Positions 1 through 8,701 are shown, numbered from the stretch's first letter. The stretch is 20,879 nt of DNA from Betaproteobacteria bacterium (GCA_009925965.1 RFPW01000015.1:1-20879), one strand, 5' to 3'. The notes: generated from the sequence alone by a model not told the origin. Program-made: numbers and translations.

Positions 1-78
1 GCCTACGTCGTGGTCCTGCTGATGCTGGTCGTCAAGCCCAATGGCTTGTTTGGCGAACAGTTGCGCAAGAAAGTCTGA
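1..78 (+). CDS. livH: LivH-type ABC permease, 3' end only
   Basis: The window opens inside a gene read in frame 1 that ends with TGA at 76-78. The 25 visible residues are a hydrophobic stretch followed by KPNGLFGEQ and a basic end. That is the usual C-terminus of LivH-family inner-membrane permeases for branched-chain amino acids and related organic acids. It is followed 21 bases later by livM, the expected order. Only the tail can be seen, so the call rests on this short motif and the neighbourhood. Confidence 0.8.
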   Translation, partial: AYVVVLLMLVVKPNGLFGEQLRKKV

Positions 79-99
79 TCGGTCCAGAAGAACCCACTG

Positions 100-1176
100 A
101 TGCGTTTCATTTTCAAAACCGATTACGACCAGGACATCCGCCTGGCCAAACACGAGGGCGCACGGTTCTGGTACAGCGCCCTGGTGATCGCTTTATTGCT
201 GGCCCCATGGGTGCTCCCCGAGTATTGGTTAGCTCAACTGACCTTTGTGCTGATCTATTCGATCGCCGGTCTCGGTTTGATGCTACTGGCCGGATTTACC
301 GGCTTGTTCTCGCTCGGCCACGCCGCTTTTCTGGGAGTTGGCGCCTACACCGAAGCGGTTCTCACCAACGCTGGAATCCCGTTTCCGATCGCCATCGTCG
401 GCGCCGCTGGCCTGTCGGCCGCGGTCGGATGGGTCGTGGGCCTGCCGGCGCTCCGAGTTCGGGGCATTTACCTGGGGATGGCCACGCTCGCGTTTGGATT
501 TATCGTCGAGGAAGGTCTGGCGCGATGGGAATCGGTCACTGGCGGTAATTCCGGTTTGCAGGTCAAGCCCCCGAGCGTCTCGGGCTGGGCCCTGAGCACC
601 GCGACCGAGTTTTATGCGCTGTGCCTCCTGATCACGATTTTGGCCACGCTCGGGATCCTGAACCTGTTGCGCTCGCCAACCGGACGGGCATTCGTTGCGA
701 TCCGAGATTCCGAAGTCTCGGCCCAGAGCATGGGGATTCATCTGGCCCATTACAAGACACTTTCCTTTGCGCTGTCGGCCGCTCTCGCTGGGATCGCCGG
801 GGCCCTCTACGCCCACAAATTACAGTTCATCTCGCCCGACCAATTCAGTATTCTGCAATCGATCGATCTGCTTTTGATGATTGTCATCGGCGGACTGGGC
901 TCGGTTCATGGCGCATTTTTGGGCGCAACTTTTCTGATTGCCATGCCCCAGGCGATTGCCATCCTGAAGGATTATCTGCCGGCGAGCATCGGCCAGGCAC
1001 CGGGCCTGCAAAGCGTCATTTACGGCGCGGTCCTCGTCAGCTTCGTGTTGTTTGAGCCCATGGGTCTGCATGGGCGCTGGCTTAAGGTCAGAACCTATCT
1101 GCAGTCATTTCCGTTCTACCGGAAAGGTATGTTCAAACGCCAGAAATCATTCCAAAAATCGGATCGGCTTAGATGA
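100..1176 (+). CDS. livM: LivM-type ABC transporter permease
   Basis: 358-residue inner-membrane permease of the branched-chain amino acid (HAAT) importer family; it pairs with LivH to form the translocation pore. About eight hydrophobic segments are visible. The family's conserved GFTGLFSLGHAAFLGVGAYT stretch lies near residues 64-83, and the GGLGSVHGAFLGA loop near the C-terminus is the ATPase-coupling region. An N-terminal cytoplasmic extension of about 25 residues rich in charged residues precedes the first membrane segment. A purine-rich AGAAGAA stretch lies upstream of the ATG. The stop codon overlaps the livG start as ATGA, indicating translational coupling. The basic tail after the last membrane segment is ordinary for this family. 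The substrate cannot be read from the permease; the operon context suggests an organic acid. Confidence 0.93.
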   Translation: MRFIFKTDYDQDIRLAKHEGARFWYSALVIALLLAPWVLPEYWLAQLTFVLIYSIAGLGLMLLAGFTGLFSLGHAAFLGVGAYTEAVLTNAGIPFPIAIVGAAGLSAAVGWVVGLPALRVRGIYLGMATLAFGFIVEEGLARWESVTGGNSGLQVKPPSVSGWALSTATEFYALCLLITILATLGILNLLRSPTGRAFVAIRDSEVSAQSMGIHLAHYKTLSFALSAALAGIAGALYAHKLQFISPDQFSILQSIDLLLMIVIGGLGSVHGAFLGATFLIAMPQAIAILKDYLPASIGQAPGLQSVIYGAVLVSFVLFEPMGLHGRWLKVRTYLQSFPFYRKGMFKRQKSFQKSDRLR

Positions 1177-2042
1177 GCGCCATCCTGTCTGCCCAAAAGC
1201 TGAGCGTCCGCTTTGGCGGTGTGCTCGCCGTCAAAGACGTCAGTTTTGAGGTCCAGGCCGGCGAAGTGTTCACCCTGATTGGCCCCAATGGTGCGGGTAA
1301 GACGACGGTTTTTAATCTGATCAGCCGAATCTACAACCCAAGCTCTGGGACCATCGATTACACCGGCCCAACGGGCACACTCCGACTGACCGACCATGCC
1401 GCTCATGAAGTCGCGGCATTGGGCATCGCGCGTACCTTTCAGAATATTGAATTGTTCGAATTCGCCACGGTCTTGCAAAACCTGCTGATTGGCCGCCACA
1501 CCCAGCGTCGTAGCAATCTCTGGGAAGATTTGTTTTTCACTGGGCGTGTCCGTACGGCCGAGTTGGAAGCGCGCGAGAAAGTCGAGGAGGTGATCGAATT
1601 TCTCGAACTTCAGCACTATCGGGACACACTCGTTGCAGGCCTGCCCTATGGGGTTCGCAAGGTGGTTGAAATGGCGCGGGCGCTTTGCGCTCAGCCCCGC
1701 CTGATCCTGCTCGATGAACCTTCTTCCGGACTCAATGTGGAAGAGACCGACGACATGGCGTTCTGGATCCAGGACATCTGCCAAGAGCTCGGTGTCACCA
1801 TCCTGATGGTGGAGCACGACATGTCGCTCGTCTCCAAGGTCTCAGACCGGGTCCTGGCGATGAATCAGGGTGAAGTCCTGGCATTGGGTACGTCCAGAGA
1901 AGTCCAGAACGATCCGGGCGTGATCGAAGCCTATCTGGGTTCAGTCAGTGATGTCGCCTCGCTGCGTCGTCCCGTTGCGCTTACAGGAACAGGAACAGTA
2001 ACAGGAACAGGAACAGGCACGGGCACAGGTGCTAGCCGATGA
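1173..2042 (+). CDS. livG: LivG-type ABC transporter ATPase with Thr-Gly repeat tail
   Basis: 289-residue nucleotide-binding subunit of the Liv-type importer. Visible motifs are Walker A GPNGAGKTT (residues 37-45), Q-loop RTFQN (Q90), a family-typical divergent signature LPYGVRK (157-163), Walker B LILLDEP (177-183) and the switch histidine in VEHDM (H215). The catalytic core ends near residue 257 (EAYLG), the normal end of LivG. Beyond it is an extra tail of about 30 residues, including eight Thr-Gly/Thr-Val pairs (271-286) encoded by a hexamer repeat. The start overlaps livM by ATGA and the stop overlaps livF by ATGA. Function as ATPase is confident. The tail has no family precedent I recognise and is probably dispensable. 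Confidence 0.93.
   Translation: MSAILSAQKLSVRFGGVLAVKDVSFEVQAGEVFTLIGPNGAGKTTVFNLISRIYNPSSGTIDYTGPTGTLRLTDHAAHEVAALGIARTFQNIELFEFATVLQNLLIGRHTQRRSNLWEDLFFTGRVRTAELEAREKVEEVIEFLELQHYRDTLVAGLPYGVRKVVEMARALCAQPRLILLDEPSSGLNVEETDDMAFWIQDICQELGVTILMVEHDMSLVSKVSDRVLAMNQGEVLALGTSREVQNDPGVIEAYLGSVSDVASLRRPVALTGTGTVTGTGTGTGTGASR
1983..2030 (+). repeat. Eight-copy hexamer repeat (ACAGGA-type) at the 3' end of livG
   Basis: Eight consecutive in-frame hexamers: ACAGGA, ACAGGA, ACAGTA, ACAGGA, ACAGGA, ACAGGC, ACGGGC, ACAGGT. They encode Thr-Gly (once Thr-Val). Because the unit is six bases, gain or loss of copies would keep the reading frame and change only tail length. The 3'-most copies have drifted at third codon positions, so the array is not entirely recent. 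Confidence 0.95.
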
Positions 2043-2795
2043 TGCTGAGCCTCAACAACATTGAAAGTGCCTATGGCCCGATCAAGGCGATCCGGGGCGT
2101 CAGCCTGACAGTTCAGCAGGGCGAGATTTCTACGGTGCTGGGTTCGAACGGCGCCGGTAAGACCACCATTCTCAAGACCATCTCCGGAATCATCGATCCG
2201 CGCAAAGGGTCTGTCGTGTTCAAGGGGCTCGACATCACGGCACAGGACCCCGCGCTCATCGTGCAGCAAGGACTCAGCCATGTCCCGGAGGGCCGCGAAG
2301 TGTTTGCGCTCTTAAGCGTTCGTGACAATCTGCTGATGGGTGCCTACACGCGGAACGATCGCGATGGGGTCGCGCGCGATCTGGAAACCGTCTTCGGGTA
2401 TTTTCCGATTCTGCGCGAACGGAGTCATCAAGACGCGGGCCTGTTGTCGGGTGGCCAACAGCAAATGCTGGCAATTTCAAGGGCGCTGATGGCCCGCCCC
2501 GACCTGATTCTGCTCGATGAACCCAGCCTCGGCCAAACTCACCCGTGAAATCTTCGAAATTGTCGTGCGTATCAATCGCGAACAGGGGACCACGATCCTG
2601 CTGGTTGAGCAAAACGCCAACATGGCGCTCAATGTGGCCGACTATGGGGTCGTACTCGAGAATGGTCGGATCGTGATGGCGGATTCCTGCGACCGCCTGC
2701 GCGAAAAAGACGACATCAAAGAGTTTTATTTAGGTCTTAAGAACGATAGCGTGCGCGGTGAGCGGCGCTGGAAGAAAAAGAAGATGTGGCGCTAG
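2039..2795 (+). pseudogene. livF: LivF-type ABC transporter ATPase, frameshifted
   Basis: Second ATPase of the importer, split over two frames. The first frame (2039-2548, 169 aa) carries Walker A GSNGAGKTT (36-44), signature LSGGQQQM (136-143) and Walker B LILLDEPSLG (156-165), then reads QTHP and stops at TGA 2546-2548. The rest continues in another frame from about 2532 to TAG 2793-2795, with KLTREIFEIV, the family's VEQNA switch region and a basic tail. Intact LivF proteins read SLGLAPKL here. The sequence keeps SLG and KL but has one base where nine are expected, so eight bases are missing. The neighbours are intact, so this is either a recent inactivating deletion or a sequence error. 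An ATG at 2517 inside Walker B could in principle start the second piece, but I see no ribosome site for it. Start overlaps livG by ATGA. Confidence 0.85.
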
Positions 2796-2803
2796 GACGG
2801 GTT

Positions 2804-4693
2804 ATGAGCAATCTTTGGGACCTCCATCAGCTGCGCGACCGACCCACGGTTGATCTCCCGGGCGAGACGATTCCGGCGCTCTTCTGGAACGCGTCCCGAC
2901 GCCGCAATGATCTCGTCTGGATGCGTCAAAAACAACTCGGCCTCTGGCGCAGCTGGAGCTGGGCCCAGGCGGCCGATCAGGTCGAAGAGATCGGGTGCGG
3001 ACTTCTCAGCCTGGGTTTTTGCCCGACGGAGCGCTCTGGCAATGGGGGCGGCGAGCGGGCCTCAATCCTGTCCAATACGGTCATCGAATGGGTACTTGCG
3101 GATCTGGCGATTTTGTCCTGCGGGGGCGTCTCGAGCGGGATCTATCCAACGGACGCCGCCACACAGGTCCAGTACCTGTGTGAAGACTCTGACTCCGTCA
3201 TCCTTTTTGTCGAAGACGACGAGCAATTAGACAAGGTGCTTGAAATCCGCGACCAGCTGCCGCGGCTGCGCCAGATCATTGTGTTTGATATGCACGGTTT
3301 ACGCACCGTGGACGATCCCATGATCATGAGCCTGGACGCACTGCGCGAACGAGGCCGAGCCTGGCGCACCAAGCATCCTGACGTTCTGCAGACCCGCGCT
3401 CAGGCATGTCGGGCGGAGGACCTGGCGATCCTCGTCTACACCTCCGGCACCACCGGAAAGCCCAAAGGGGCGATGCATCGTCATGCCGGCCTCGTCTACT
3501 CCGTGCGCGGCCTGAGCTTGGTTTTGCCGCAGGACGAGCAGGACGAGCGGATGGCTTTTTTGCCCTTGTGTCATATCGTCGAGCGCGTCGGTGGCGCCTA
3601 CCACTCGATCTATACCGGCGCACGATTGAACTTCGTAGAGAACCCTCAAACGATTCCAGAAAATGTTCGGGAAATCGCGCCAACCGTTTTTGCGGCGGTA
3701 CCCCGGGTCTGGGAAAAGCTGTATTCCGGCGTGATGATCGCGATTAAGGATTCTGGTTGGGTCCAGCAAGCCGCCTTTGCCTGGGGTCTCGACGTGGGGA
3801 GCCGGATTGCGGAACAGGTGCTCGCAAGAAAGCCCGTCAGCCCCTGGCTCAAGCTTCAGTTCAGCGTTGCCCGTTTGATCGCCCTCAACAATGTCCGCAA
3901 GGTGCTCGGGATCCATCGGGCCCGGGTCCTGATCACCGGCGCAGCACCCATCTCTCCTGATCTGATTCGCTGGTATCTCGCGCTGGGTGTCCCCATGTTC
4001 GAGGCCTGGGGTATGACCGAGACCTGCGGGGCCGCGACGAGCACGCCACCGGATCGGCTCAAGCCCGGCTCGATCGGCCAGGCTGCGCCGTACAACGAAG
4101 TCCGCATCGACCCCGCGACGGGTGAAATCCTGGTCCGTGGGCCCAACGTCTTCGCCGGTTACCTGAATCTGCCCGAGAAGACCGCGGAAACCATTGATGG
4201 CGACGGGTGGTTACACACCGGCGACGTGGGCACCGTCGATGAGGAAGGGTTTTATCGGATTACGGATCGGATGAAAGACATCATCATCACGGCTGGCGGC
4301 AAAAACATCACGCCAAGTGAGTTGGAAAACGGCCTGAAATTCTCCCCCTACATCACCGATGCCGTCGTGATCGGTGATCGGCGTCCTTATTTGACGGTCA
4401 TCATCATGATCGATCAGGATAACGTCGAGAAATTTGCTCAGGATCGAGATTTACCCTTTAGTAATTACGCCAGTCTGACCCGATCCCCCGAAGTGCAACA
4501 ACTGATCCAGGACGAAATCGACCGCGTCAACCGCAGCGTTGCCCGCGTCGAACAAATCAAGAAATTCTTTCTCCTCGATACCCAATTAAGTGCCGAGGAC
4601 GAAGAACTCACCCCGACCATGAAGCTCAAACGCAAACTGGTCGAGACAAAATATGCCCAACCCATCGAAGCGATGTATCGCTCAACCCCCTGA
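2804..4693 (+). CDS. Long-chain-type acyl-CoA synthetase (AMP-forming)
   Basis: 629-residue ATP-dependent acyl-CoA ligase of the ANL (adenylate-forming) superfamily, long-chain FAA1-like branch: acid + ATP + CoA to acyl-CoA + AMP + PPi. Motifs in order: phosphate-binding loop YTSGTTGKPKGAMHRH (about 209-224), adenine-binding WGMTET (about 402-407), LHTGDVGTVDEEGFYRITDR with the ribose-binding Asp and hinge region (about 470-490), AGGKNITPSELE, and LTPTMKLKRK near the C-terminus, as in FAA1-type enzymes. I chose ATG 2804 because AGGA at 2794-2797 sits six bases upstream. A GTG at 2786 would add six residues. No signal peptide; cytoplasmic. It lies between livF and livK in one transcription unit, so it probably activates what the importer brings in. 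Chain length or an aromatic substrate cannot be decided from sequence alone. Confidence 0.92.
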   Translation: MSNLWDLHQLRDRPTVDLPGETIPALFWNASRRRNDLVWMRQKQLGLWRSWSWAQAADQVEEIGCGLLSLGFCPTERSGNGGGERASILSNTVIEWVLADLAILSCGGVSSGIYPTDAATQVQYLCEDSDSVILFVEDDEQLDKVLEIRDQLPRLRQIIVFDMHGLRTVDDPMIMSLDALRERGRAWRTKHPDVLQTRAQACRAEDLAILVYTSGTTGKPKGAMHRHAGLVYSVRGLSLVLPQDEQDERMAFLPLCHIVERVGGAYHSIYTGARLNFVENPQTIPENVREIAPTVFAAVPRVWEKLYSGVMIAIKDSGWVQQAAFAWGLDVGSRIAEQVLARKPVSPWLKLQFSVARLIALNNVRKVLGIHRARVLITGAAPISPDLIRWYLALGVPMFEAWGMTETCGAATSTPPDRLKPGSIGQAAPYNEVRIDPATGEILVRGPNVFAGYLNLPEKTAETIDGDGWLHTGDVGTVDEEGFYRITDRMKDIIITAGGKNITPSELENGLKFSPYITDAVVIGDRRPYLTVIIMIDQDNVEKFAQDRDLPFSNYASLTRSPEVQQLIQDEIDRVNRSVARVEQIKKFFLLDTQLSAEDEELTPTMKLKRKLVETKYAQPIEAMYRSTP

Positions 4694-4703
4694 GGAGACC
4701 CTG

Positions 4704-5891
4704 ATGAAACTTCCATTGAACCGCCTTTTTTTCGCCACCCTCGCCGCGTTGGCTCTCTCCAGCGCGGCCTCTGCCCAGACCAGTTCGGTTCCGGTCCAGG
4801 GCGTGACCAAGGATGAAATCCTGCTCGGCAGTATCCAGGACCTCTCCGGCCCGCTCGCCGGTTACGGCAAGCAATCCCGCGCCGGGATGCAACTGGCGGT
4901 GGATGAGATCAACGAACAAGGCGGCATCGCCGGGCGCAAGCTCAAACTGCTGGTTGAGGACGACGGCTATGACCCCAAAAAATCCGTTCTGGCAGCACAA
5001 AAGCTCGTCAATCAGGACAAGATTTTCATCATGCTCGGCCACATCGGCACGGCCCAGAACCTCGCTGCGATGCCGGTTCAGTTTGAAAAGAACGTGATCA
5101 ACTTTTTTCCGATTACCGCTGCCCGCGAAATGTACGACCCATTTCATCGGCTGAAATATTCGTTTGCGGCCACCTACTTTGATCAGATCCGGATGAATAC
5201 GCCCAAACTCATCAAAGAGAAAGGGGTCAAGAAAGTCTGCACGATCTATCAGGATGACGATTTTGGTCTAGAGGTCCTGCGTGGTGGTGAAGCCGCCCTG
5301 AAAGCGCTGGGGATGGAATTCACCGAGAAAACCAATTTCAAACGGGGCTCGACCGATTTTTCAACCCAGGTTGCCAAAATGCAGGCCAGCGGATGCGAAA
5401 TGGTCATTTTGGGAACAATCATTCGAGAAACGATCGGCACCATCGGCACCGCCCGCAAAATGGGTTTCAGCCCCGTCTTCGTTGGCTCGAGCGCCGCGTA
5501 TTCGGATCTGATTCACAAGCTGGGCGGCAAAGCCATGGATGGCCTCTATGCGACGATGACGGTGCAGAACCCCTACACGGATGAACAGTCCCCTCAGCTT
5601 GGCTTCTGGGCCAACAAATACAAGACCAAGTTCAATGAGGACCCAACCGTGTTTTCGGTCTATGGGTACATCATCGTGAATTCATTTGCCAGTGCGGCGG
5701 CAAAGGCAGGCAAGAACCTGAGTACCGACAGTTTCATCAAGGTCATGGACAAGATGACGTTCGAGCCCGATATGTTTGGTAGCCCCCGTTCGAGCTTTAC
5801 GGCCACCAAGCGCTTGGGCAGCAACGCCTCCAGGCTCTCGCAGATTCAGGATGGCAAGTGGAAGGTCACTTCGCCCTACATTGAAGAATAA
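4704..5891 (+). CDS. livK: Periplasmic substrate-binding protein, Liv/HAAT family
   Basis: 395-residue type I periplasmic binding protein (Leu/Ile/Val-binding-like, Peripla_BP_6). The N-terminus is a clear Sec signal: basic MKLPLNR, a hydrophobic stretch, then ASAQ with likely cleavage after AQ near residue 25. The mature part has the family pattern ILLGSIQDLSGPLAGYGKQ, then GMQLAVDEINEQGGIAGRKL and LVEDDGYDPKKSV. Start ATG 4704 is supported by GAGGAG at 4692-4697, which overlaps the synthetase stop TGA (4691-4693). It is the capture subunit for the LivHMGF pore. Binding proteins of this family beside acyl-CoA ligases often bind aromatic or aliphatic acids, so leucine should not be assumed. 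Length and fold look complete. Confidence 0.93.
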   Translation: MKLPLNRLFFATLAALALSSAASAQTSSVPVQGVTKDEILLGSIQDLSGPLAGYGKQSRAGMQLAVDEINEQGGIAGRKLKLLVEDDGYDPKKSVLAAQKLVNQDKIFIMLGHIGTAQNLAAMPVQFEKNVINFFPITAAREMYDPFHRLKYSFAATYFDQIRMNTPKLIKEKGVKKVCTIYQDDDFGLEVLRGGEAALKALGMEFTEKTNFKRGSTDFSTQVAKMQASGCEMVILGTIIRETIGTIGTARKMGFSPVFVGSSAAYSDLIHKLGGKAMDGLYATMTVQNPYTDEQSPQLGFWANKYKTKFNEDPTVFSVYGYIIVNSFASAAAKAGKNLSTDSFIKVMDKMTFEPDMFGSPRSSFTATKRLGSNASRLSQIQDGKWKVTSPYIEE

Positions 5892-5910
5892 CCCTTAGGA
5901 ACCCGTTGCG

Positions 5911-6678
5911 ATGTCGACCGATACCCTCTCCAGCCCCACTGCCGCGCCGTCACTGCACCAACTCAAGGTCGAACTCGCCGCCTCCTTGCGTCTAGCGGTT
6001 TTGCACGAACTGGATGAGGGCATTGACAACCATTTCACGGTTGCGGTGCCAGGGCAGCCCGATCGATTTTTGATCTTGCCCTTTGGGCGGCACTGGTCGG
6101 AGGCGCGCGCAAGCGACATGGTCGTCTTCAACGAGGCGGGCGAGACTCTCGAGGGCGACGGCATTGTGGAATTGTCGGCCCAATGTATCCACGCACCCAT
6201 TCACCGGATTGCGGGGGCCAACGTGGTCCTGCACACCCACCAGAATTGGGCGTTCGCGCTCAATATGTTGGTCGACAACCGACTATTGTCAGCCAGTCAA
6301 ACTGCTGCTTTTTTTCACAACCGCATTGCCTATGACGACCACTATCTGGGCTTGGCCCGAACGGTGGCCGAGGGCGAAAGACTGGCGGCCTGCCTCGATG
6401 GCAAACCCATCCTGTTCATGAAAAATCACGGGATCCTGGTGACCGGCAACACGATCGCCCAGGCCTACCTGCGCATGTACAAGCTCGAGCGGGTATGCCG
6501 TGCCCAGATCATGGCCATGTCGACCGGACAGCCCATCCACGAACTCAGCGAAGACGTGATCCAGATGGTCAATACAACATCGCCGTTTGACCGCCACCCG
6601 CGCGAACTGCGTGAGCGCCTTTTCTTTGACGCGATGATGCGGGTGCTCGATCGCGAATTACCCGGTTATGCCGATTGA
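5911..6678 (+). CDS. Class II aldolase/adducin-family protein
   Basis: 255-residue cytoplasmic protein of the class II aldolase/adducin N-terminal family (the FucA/AraD fold), whose enzymes use a divalent metal held by histidines. Visible features: NHFTVAVPG near residues 40-48, VVLHTHQN (metal-ligand candidates H108 and H110) and the KNHGILVTGNTIAQAY segment with H173. The ATG follows a TAGGAA ribosome site and lies 19 bases after livK, so it is probably the last gene of the importer operon. Family members include fuculose- and ribulose-phosphate aldolases, epimerases and decarboxylases. This one resembles the generic proteobacterial 'class II aldolase/adducin' proteins of unknown substrate. 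A role in metabolising the imported compound is inference from position only. Confidence 0.88.
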   Translation: MSTDTLSSPTAAPSLHQLKVELAASLRLAVLHELDEGIDNHFTVAVPGQPDRFLILPFGRHWSEARASDMVVFNEAGETLEGDGIVELSAQCIHAPIHRIAGANVVLHTHQNWAFALNMLVDNRLLSASQTAAFFHNRIAYDDHYLGLARTVAEGERLAACLDGKPILFMKNHGILVTGNTIAQAYLRMYKLERVCRAQIMAMSTGQPIHELSEDVIQMVNTTSPFDRHPRELRERLFFDAMMRVLDRELPGYAD

Positions 6679-6694
6679 ATCAGGCCGATTCAAT
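6674..6694 (+). other. Inverted repeat at the aldolase stop codon
   Basis: ATTGAATC (6674-6681) and GATTCAAT (6687-6694) form a perfect 8-bp stem with a five-base loop, overlapping the aldolase stop codon. No run of T follows, so it is not a typical intrinsic terminator. It could still mark the 3' boundary of the liv operon or protect its mRNA end. The structure is seen; the role is a guess. Confidence 0.4.
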
Positions 6695-6730
6695 GAGACG
6701 GATTGAACTGCAGTGGGTTGAGCCAACACC

Positions 6731-8701
6731 ATGACCCTTCTTAAATCGTTACGGCAGCGCTTCGCATGCCTGAAATTGTTCCGAATTCTGGGGCTGTTCG
6801 GGTTTCTGGGTCTTTTCCTGTTCTTGGGGGTTCATGGCCCGATGGCCCAGGCTCAAGGATTCGTCGATCAGCCGCAAGATCGCCCGTATTTCAAGCCCCT
6901 CACGCTTGAGGTCGATGCAACCGATACCGACCGACGGATTTTCAAGGTACGGCAGGTAATTCCAGTCCAGGCCGGCAAACTGACGCTGCTATTTCCCCGG
7001 TTTTTGCCGGGCCAACATGGACCAAACGGGGCCGTTCAGCGCTTAGCTGGTTTGCAGATCCGGGCCGGCAATCTAGAGATTCCATGGGTTCGGGATACGG
7101 TCGACACCCATGCATTTCACCTCACGGTCCCTGCGTCGGTGAGCGAACTCGAACTGCAATTTCAGTCCCTTTCGCCGGTGCAGCGCAACGGCGGGCGCAC
7201 GGTGATGACGCGGGCCATGCTGAACCTGCAATGGGAAGCCGTCGTGCTCTACCCAGCCGGTTATTACGCATCCGCGATTCCAATCCAGGCGCGGGTGCGA
7301 CTGCCCAATGGCTGGACTCAGGCAAGCGCTCTACGGGTGGAGCGCCAGCAGGATCAGTGGGTGCACTATGGCGCGACCAATCTCGAGACGCTCGTCGATT
7401 CGCCCCTCTTCGCGGGGGCGCATCTGCGTCGCGTTCCGCTCGATCCAATCGAAGCAAGTCGCCCCGTCGCGCTCAATATCGTGGCAGACGAGCCCGCTTT
7501 GCTCCAGATCAGCGATGAGCACTTGAGCGCGCATCGTCGACTCGTCGAGCAGGCCGACCGCTTATTCGGCGCCCGTCATTTTCAAAAGTACGATTTTTTG
7601 CTGGCGCTTTCCGATCAGATGAGTGGTATCGGTCTCGAGCACCATGAAAGCTCTGAGAACGGCGTATCGACCCGATATTTCAAAGACTGGTCAAAGTCGG
7701 CCGGCCGTCGCGAGCTATTACCCCATGAGTATGTGCATTCATGGAATGGCAAATTTCGTCGGCCCGAAGATCTCTGGACGCCGCATTTCAACCTGCCGAT
7801 GCAGAACAGCCTTCTGTGGCTTTATGAAGGGCAAACCGACTACTGGGGGCGCGTGCTTGCAGTTCGTAGTGGTCTCGTGAGTCCGGAGCAGTCGCGCGAC
7901 ACCCTGGCCCGACTCGCCGCGGTGTTTGAAACCCGGAGCGGCAGGCTTTGGCGCAATCTGCAGGACACGACCCTGCAAGCTACGATGGGTCCACGGGGCG
8001 AGATCAACGATTGGCCGGACTGGCAACGCAACGCCGATTACTACGGCGAGTCAACGCTGATCTGGCTCGATGCCGATACGCTGATCCGCGAGAAAACGGC
8101 CGGGGCTCGGTCCCTTGACGATTTCGCCCGCGCATTTTTTGGGATGGAAGACGGACGCGTCAAACCCTTGCTCTATCGCTTCGACGACATCGTGTCCGCC
8201 CTCAACGGGGTCGTCGCGCATGACTGGGCGGCGTTCCTTCGAACCCGGCTTGACAACCACCAACGCGGCGCCCCGCTCGATGGGCTCACACGCTCGGGCT
8301 GGCAACTGCGATGGACTGAAACCCCAAGCCCGTTCATGCCGGACGATGAAGACGACCCAACCCGCCGTGCCGACAATTACGCCTTTTCGCTGGGAATCAA
8401 CCTGCGCAAAGATGGCTCGATTCAGGACGTCTTGTGGGAGAGTCCGGCATTTCGGGCGGGAATGAACCGCGCGCTACAGGTCATCGCCGTTAACGGACAA
8501 GCCTACAAACCCGAGCGACTCAGTGCTGCGATCACAGCCAACAAAACCGGCACTCAACCGATTGCGTTACTGGTCAAGGAAGGCGAGTTTTACCGCACTG
8601 TTGCCATCGACTATCGGGGTGGGCTGCGCTATCCGTCGCTCGCCCGCATCCCAGGCACGGAAGAGCGCCTTGACGCCGGGATCCTGGCGACGCGCAAGTA
8701 A
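6731..8701 (+). CDS. M61-family exported metallopeptidase with PDZ-like C-terminus
   Basis: 656-residue zinc peptidase of family M61 (glycyl aminopeptidase). The zinc site is visible as HEYVHSW (H332, E333, H336), with the third ligand E366 in LLWLYEGQTDYWG, the spacing typical of M61. The N-terminal about 45 residues have basic residues, a long Leu/Phe-rich hydrophobic stretch and AQAQG, a Sec signal that predicts a periplasmic or envelope location. The first third is the family's beta-rich N-terminal domain. The last roughly 100 residues (SLGINLRKDGSIQDVLWESPAFRAGM onward) look like the PDZ domain usual at this end. The start is ATG 6731 with only a weak ribosome site; no better in-frame start precedes it. 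It is 52 bases after the aldolase gene and 25 before gpx, so it may be transcribed with gpx. Substrate unknown. Confidence 0.9.
   Translation: MTLLKSLRQRFACLKLFRILGLFGFLGLFLFLGVHGPMAQAQGFVDQPQDRPYFKPLTLEVDATDTDRRIFKVRQVIPVQAGKLTLLFPRFLPGQHGPNGAVQRLAGLQIRAGNLEIPWVRDTVDTHAFHLTVPASVSELELQFQSLSPVQRNGGRTVMTRAMLNLQWEAVVLYPAGYYASAIPIQARVRLPNGWTQASALRVERQQDQWVHYGATNLETLVDSPLFAGAHLRRVPLDPIEASRPVALNIVADEPALLQISDEHLSAHRRLVEQADRLFGARHFQKYDFLLALSDQMSGIGLEHHESSENGVSTRYFKDWSKSAGRRELLPHEYVHSWNGKFRRPEDLWTPHFNLPMQNSLLWLYEGQTDYWGRVLAVRSGLVSPEQSRDTLARLAAVFETRSGRLWRNLQDTTLQATMGPRGEINDWPDWQRNADYYGESTLIWLDADTLIREKTAGARSLDDFARAFFGMEDGRVKPLLYRFDDIVSALNGVVAHDWAAFLRTRLDNHQRGAPLDGLTRSGWQLRWTETPSPFMPDDEDDPTRRADNYAFSLGINLRKDGSIQDVLWESPAFRAGMNRALQVIAVNGQAYKPERLSAAITANKTGTQPIALLVKEGEFYRTVAIDYRGGLRYPSLARIPGTEERLDAGILATRK

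Noticed and set aside
283..816. Long antisense open frames over livM, livG, the synthetase, ggt and glmS (for example 283-816 minus)
   Set aside because: Their translations are Arg/Gly/Pro-rich shadows of GC-rich genes, without ribosome sites or family resemblance.
2517..2795. The second livF piece as an independent gene starting at ATG 2517
   Set aside because: The ATG is the middle of the Walker B codons in the other frame, no ribosome site precedes it, and the translation is simply the missing C-terminal part of LivF.
2786..2803. GTG start adding six residues to the acyl-CoA synthetase
   Set aside because: ATG 2804 has AGGA six bases upstream and matches the expected N-terminus; the GTG lies inside the livF tail without a ribosome site.
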